Part shown: positions 7,264-9,780 of the stretch, in pieces | Position numbering within the stretch: position 1 is the stretch's first letter | How the letters are laid out: each line of letters opens with the position of its first letter | DNA from: an uncultured Haemophilus sp. | GTDB taxonomy: Bacteria; Pseudomonadota; Gammaproteobacteria; Enterobacterales; Pasteurellaceae | DNA length: 9,780 nt | Assembly (NCBI RefSeq): GCF_937976265.1 | Contig: NZ_CALJRX010000315.1 | Location: 1 to 9,780, forward strand | Reading direction: 5' to 3' | The notes under the pieces: generated by a model | Database searches by the model: none | What the model saw: only the letters and a program-made list of their open reading frames with translations | What the model was told of the DNA's origin: nothing | Program-made: the position numbers and the translations under genes

Positions 7264-8046
7264 ATGTTTATCGTAGATTCCCATTGCCATTTAGATGCAT
7301 TGGATTATGAAAATTTACACAAAGATATTGCTGATGTAGTGGCCAAAGCCCACGCACGAGATGTGAAGCATTTATTGGCGATTGGCGTAACATTAAGCCG
7401 TTTTGAAAAAGCTTACCCTGAGTTAGCAAAATTTCCGAATGTGTCTTTAGCTTGCGGCGTACATCCACTAGATCTTGAAGAAGAACCTTACGATGCCGAG
7501 CGTTTATTACGTTTATCCCAAGATAAAAAAGTGATCGCAATTGGCGAAATTGGTTTGGATTATTATTACAGTGCAGATAATAAGGCATTGCAGCAAACGG
7601 TTTTTGCGGATCAAATCAGAATTGCTAATGAAGTGGATAAGCCCGTGATTATTCATACTCGTTCAGCGCCAGAAGATACCATTGCCATGTTGCGTGAGCA
7701 CCAGGCAGAAAAGTGCGGTGGATTAATTCATTGTTTTACAGAAACCTTGGATTTTGCGAAAAAGGCACTTGATTTAGGATTTTATATTTCTTGTTCGGGT
7801 ATTATTACCTTTAAAAATGCGGAAAGTATTCGCGAAGCCATTCGTTATGTGCCGGTAGATCGCTTGTTAGTTGAAACGGATTCGCCTTACTTAGCCCCCG
7901 TGCCTTATCGTGGTAAAGAGAACCAACCTGCCTATACACGTGAAGTGTGTGAGTATGTGGCAGCGTTAAAAGGGCTGTCTATGGAAGAATTTGCGCAAAT
8001 TAGTACACAAAACTTCGAGCGTTTATTTAAAATTAATGTACAATAA
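7264..8046 (+). CDS. ycfH: TatD-family metal-dependent hydrolase (YcfH type)
   Basis: 260 residues, TIM-barrel amidohydrolase-like metallonuclease family (E. coli YcfH is about 265). Family members hydrolyse DNA or remain without an assigned substrate, so the cellular role here is not known. The metal ligands are all visible: H7 and H9 in DSHCHLD, E95 in [10 protein letters not shown]131 in IIHTRS, H156 in LIHCFTE, and D206 in [10 protein letters not shown]. It lies seven bases after holB, the position of ycfH in the conserved mltG-tmk-holB-ycfH order, and the nearest ribosome-binding site is AAGGA (7248-7252) at a rather long spacing. An uptake signal at 7711-7719 encodes Lys-Cys-Gly. YcfH and TatD are similar; I prefer YcfH because of the neighbours. 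Confidence 0.93.
   Translation: MFIVDSHCHLDALDYENLHKDIADVVAKAHARDVKHLLAIGVTLSRFEKAYPELAKFPNVSLACGVHPLDLEEEPYDAERLLRLSQDKKVIAIGEIGLDYYYSADNKALQQTVFADQIRIANEVDKPVIIHTRSAPEDTIAMLREHQAEKCGGLIHCFTETLDFAKKALDLGFYISCSGIITFKNAESIREAIRYVPVDRLLVETDSPYLAPVPYRGKENQPAYTREVCEYVAALKGLSMEEFAQISTQNFERLFKINVQ
7711..7719 (+). repeat. DNA uptake signal sequence core (+), inside tatD-family gene
   Basis: Exact AAGTGCGGT preceded by AA and followed by GGATTAATTC. It is in frame as Lys-Cys-Gly, close to the metal-ligand segment LIHCF. Confidence 0.9.
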
Positions 8047-8072
8047 ATCATCGATTTAAATGGGAGAGTTTT

Positions 8073-8597
8073 ATGCGTAAGTTTTTTAAGTACTTTTTGT
8101 TTTTAGTGGTCTTTGTTTTCCACGGCTTTATGTTCGCCGTGGTGAGCTACGTTTTCCCGCACTATGATGTGACGCGAGTAACGGGTGTGGAAGTGAAACG
8201 TATGGATAAAGATGGTCCGATTACAAAATCAAATCCGTCTGATGGTCCAACGCGCGATGTGTATTTTATCAACACACAAAATGATGATGGTAAAATCATG
8301 GTGTATCGTAATGAAGATACTCGTTGGGGTTTCCCGTTCTACTTTAAATTTGGTTCATCAAATTTACAGGCTCAAGCTCAAGCCTTGGGTAATGAAAACA
8401 AATTAGTGCAAATCAAATATTATGGTTGGCGGATGACGATGTTCGATGAATATCGCAATGCCGTTGCGATGAAAGAAATCAGTGGCGATGTGACACCAAG
8501 CCATCCGATTTTATCTTGGGTATTCTATGCTTTCTTATTAGTGACTCTTTTCCTTTCTATACAATTTATACGCGGCTGGTTCGACAGCGAAAATTAG
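8073..8597 (+). CDS. Uncharacterised two-helix membrane protein, probably DUF1523 family
   Basis: 174 residues of unknown function. Membrane segments are seen at about 5-29 (FFKYFLFLVVFVFHGFMFAV) and 147-167 (LSWVFYAFLLVTLFLSIQFI), enclosing a loop of about 115 residues that is polar with beta-like segments (RDVYFINTQ, KIMVYRNEDTRWG, VQIKYYGWRM). With a positively charged N-terminus (MRK) and R165 after helix two, the loop is probably periplasmic. The overall pattern, including the RWGFPFYFKFGSS and YYGWR stretches, is what I recall of DUF1523; the family name is from memory. A good ribosome-binding site GGGAGAG (8062-8068) precedes ATG 8073. It lies 26 bases after the tatD-family gene with no terminator between, so it may be the last gene of that transcript. 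The same order is recalled for H. influenzae (HI0453). Confidence 0.82.
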   Translation: MRKFFKYFLFLVVFVFHGFMFAVVSYVFPHYDVTRVTGVEVKRMDKDGPITKSNPSDGPTRDVYFINTQNDDGKIMVYRNEDTRWGFPFYFKFGSSNLQAQAQALGNENKLVQIKYYGWRMTMFDEYRNAVAMKEISGDVTPSHPILSWVFYAFLLVTLFLSIQFIRGWFDSEN

Positions 8598-8610
8598 CGT
8601 TTCTCAAATG

Positions 8611-8628
8611 GGGCGTCATAGAACGTCC
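8611..8628 (+). other. Small hairpin after the DUF1523-like gene
   Basis: GGGCGT (8611-8616) can pair with ACGTCC (8623-8628) with one G-U pair and a 6-base loop, 13 bases after the stop codon. No real T-tract follows (TCACAATTTAATAA). It could be a weak terminator or an mRNA 3'-end structure, or chance. Confidence 0.3.
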
Positions 8629-8665
8629 TCACAATTTAATAATAACATTTCAAACCTAAAAACCA

Positions 8666-8681
8666 GCGGTAAATTGACCGC
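8666..8681. terminator. Half-degenerate uptake-signal hairpin before the ytfL-like gene
   Basis: GCGGT (8666-8670) pairs with ACCGC (8677-8681) around a 6-base loop. The right arm belongs to a perfect uptake signal; the left arm (ACCAGCGGT) matches the core only in its last five bases plus the first. It looks like an inverted uptake-signal pair that lost, or never gained, one side. Five base pairs followed by ACTTTAAAA give at most weak termination. Confidence 0.35.
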
Positions 8682-8685
8682 ACTT
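8677..8685 (-). repeat. DNA uptake signal sequence core (-), intergenic
   Basis: Exact ACCGCACTT followed by T. On the - strand the core is preceded by A and followed by CAATTTACC, a good extended match. It lies 23 bases before the ytfL-like start. Confidence 0.92.
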
Positions 8686-8707
8686 TAAAACCAATAAAGA
8701 GAATATG

Positions 8708-9780
8708 ATGAGTTTATCTGCAGCGATTTTAATTTTAATCGTATTAATTATTATCAGTGCAATCTTGTCATCAGCCGAGATTTCTCTCGCGGGTGCAAGA
8801 CGCATTAAATTACAAACGTTAGCCAATGAAGGCAATATCAAAGCGGAGAAGATCTTAAAGTTACAGGAGCAGCCTGGTCGCTTTATTACTGTAGTTCAAA
8901 TTGGACTCAATATGGTCGCCGTACTCGGTGGTGTGATTGGCGAGGCAACAATTAGTCTTCACTTACAAAGTTTTTTACATGAATACACCAAAGCAGAATG
9001 GGTTGAGCCAGCCTCCTCTTGGCTTGCCTTTTTCATGGTAACCATAGCATTTGTTTTATTAGCCGATTTAATTCCGAAACGTCTTGCACTGATTAATCCT
9101 GAAGGTGTTGCGCTACGGACTGTTGGCATTATGCAAGTCTTTATTTTCTTCTTAAAACCTATTGTATGGTTTTTTGATGGTCTTTCTAATATCTTCTTCC
9201 ATTTAATGGGCGTATCGACTAAACGTGAAGATAACATGACTCCAGAAGACATTGTGGCTATCGTAGAAGCTGGAGCTGAAGCAGGTGTGCTAAAAACACA
9301 AGAGCATTATTTGATTGAAAATATCTTTGATATGCAAGAGCGTACCGTGTCTTCAACCATGACGACTCGAGAAAATATTGTATTTTTAGACCGCACTTTC
9401 ACTCGTCAGGAAGTGTTGAATACCTTATCGGCAGACTCTCATTCTAAATTAGTGATCTGTGATAATGGTTTGGATAAGATTTTAGGTTATGTGGAATCAC
9501 ATACCTTATTAACACTCTATCTTCAACAAGAAGTAGTGGATTTAACAGATAGCCGTTTATTACGCAAAGCGTTATTTATCCCGGATACTCTGTCGTTATA
9601 CGAAGTATTAGAGCTATTTAAATCCACCGGTGAAGACTTTGCGATTATCGTCAATGAGTATGCACTTGTGATGGGCTTAATTACCTTGAATGACGTGATG
9701 AGTATTGTGATGGGAGAGTTGGTTTCTAACGAAGAAGAACAAATTGTCAGCCGTGATGAAAACTCTTGGTTGATTGATGG
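8708..9780 (+). CDS. ytfL: CNNM/CorC-type membrane protein, YtfL/PaeA-like (3'-truncated by window edge)
   Basis: At least 357 residues, open to the window end; E. coli YtfL is about 447, so roughly four fifths is present. An N-terminal CNNM/DUF21 membrane domain covers about 1-185: SSAEISLAGARRIKLQ, FITVVQIGLNMVAVLGG, LLADLIPKRLAL and WFFDGLSNIFF match E. coli YtfL closely. A CBS-domain pair follows (about 205-330; EHYLIENIFDMQERTV, SKLVICDNGLDKILGYV, GEDFAIIVNEYALVMG). EEQIVSRDENSWLIDG begins the C-terminal CorC_HlyC domain. The 'haemolysin' label of this family is misleading; YtfL (PaeA) of enterics is reported to protect against cadaverine and putrescine, and relatives move magnesium or other cations. 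Of two adjacent ATGs (8705, 8708) I chose 8708, six bases after AAAGAG. An uptake signal at 9390-9398 encodes Asp-Arg-Thr. Confidence 0.92.
   Translation, partial: MSLSAAILILIVLIIISAILSSAEISLAGARRIKLQTLANEGNIKAEKILKLQEQPGRFITVVQIGLNMVAVLGGVIGEATISLHLQSFLHEYTKAEWVEPASSWLAFFMVTIAFVLLADLIPKRLALINPEGVALRTVGIMQVFIFFLKPIVWFFDGLSNIFFHLMGVSTKREDNMTPEDIVAIVEAGAEAGVLKTQEHYLIENIFDMQERTVSSTMTTRENIVFLDRTFTRQEVLNTLSADSHSKLVICDNGLDKILGYVESHTLLTLYLQQEVVDLTDSRLLRKALFIPDTLSLYEVLELFKSTGEDFAIIVNEYALVMGLITLNDVMSIVMGELVSNEEEQIVSRDENSWLID
9390..9398 (-). repeat. DNA uptake signal sequence core (-), inside ytfL-like gene
   Basis: Exact ACCGCACTT. On the - strand it reads AAAGTGCGGTCTAAAAAT, then ATATTTT after a few bases, so it has both AT-rich segments of the extended consensus and is one of the best-formed sites in the window. 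In frame it gives Asp-Arg-Thr-Phe. Confidence 0.93.

Noticed and set aside
7268..7588. Long - strand reading frame opposite the tatD-family gene, and the other - strand frames across the window
   Set aside because: All lie antisense to well-supported genes, with no recognisable domains, ribosome-binding sites or gap between genes; they look like shadows of codon use.
8674..8702. TTGACC at 8674-8679 as a -35 box for the ytfL-like gene
   Set aside because: No -10-like sequence lies 15-19 bases downstream, and the bases are part of an uptake signal.
1..9780. A mobile element, defence system, CRISPR array or horizontally acquired island
   Set aside because: No transposase, integrase, direct-repeat array or change in base or codon character is seen; all genes are housekeeping genes on one strand in a conserved order.

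Overview
The window looks like ordinary core chromosome from a Pasteurellaceae bacterium of the Haemophilus type (Haemophilus, Aggregatibacter or Pasteurella). Two things point there. First, the nine-base DNA uptake signal core AAGTGCGGT occurs eight times exactly, counting both strands; this is the H. influenzae 'dialect', not the ACAAGCGGT form of the Actinobacillus pleuropneumoniae branch. Second, every protein reads as a gammaproteobacterial housekeeping protein, with moderately AT-rich codon use and no change of style from gene to gene. The species cannot be fixed from the sequence alone.

Layout: all eight genes are on the + strand. (1) 1-2907 is the 3' five-sixths of dnaE, the replicative DNA polymerase III alpha subunit, cut by the left edge. 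(2) 2919-2957 is a long hairpin made of two inverted uptake sequences. (3) 2986-3525 is pyrR. (4) 3603-4535 is a short SurA-type periplasmic chaperone with a single parvulin domain, closed by a clear rho-independent terminator at 4552-4580. (5) 4598-8046 is a tight cluster mltG-tmk-holB-tatD with overlapping or nearly touching genes. (6) 8073-8597 is a small two-helix membrane protein of unknown function, probably DUF1523. (7) 8708 to the right edge is a CNNM/CorC-type membrane protein closest to E. coli YtfL/PaeA, cut by the window end.

Functionally the region mixes DNA replication (dnaE, and holB for the clamp loader), nucleotide supply (tmk for dTTP, pyrR for pyrimidine salvage or control), envelope biogenesis (SurA-like chaperone, MltG glycan-strand terminator) and membrane transport (YtfL-like). 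The mltG-tmk-holB-tatD order is the classic gammaproteobacterial cluster, here without pabC in front. From memory, pyrR through the YtfL-like gene corresponds to the block HI0452-HI0459 of H. influenzae Rd, whereas dnaE lies elsewhere in Rd, so the dnaE/pyrR junction is a lineage-specific neighbourhood.

No mobile element, CRISPR array, tRNA, rRNA, toxin-antitoxin pair, phage gene or obviously novel system is visible. No stretch over about 110 bases lacks a gene. The most useful second looks are the inverted-uptake-signal hairpin after dnaE, the reduced SurA, the lack of promoter space before mltG, and the uncharacterised membrane protein beside the YtfL-like gene.
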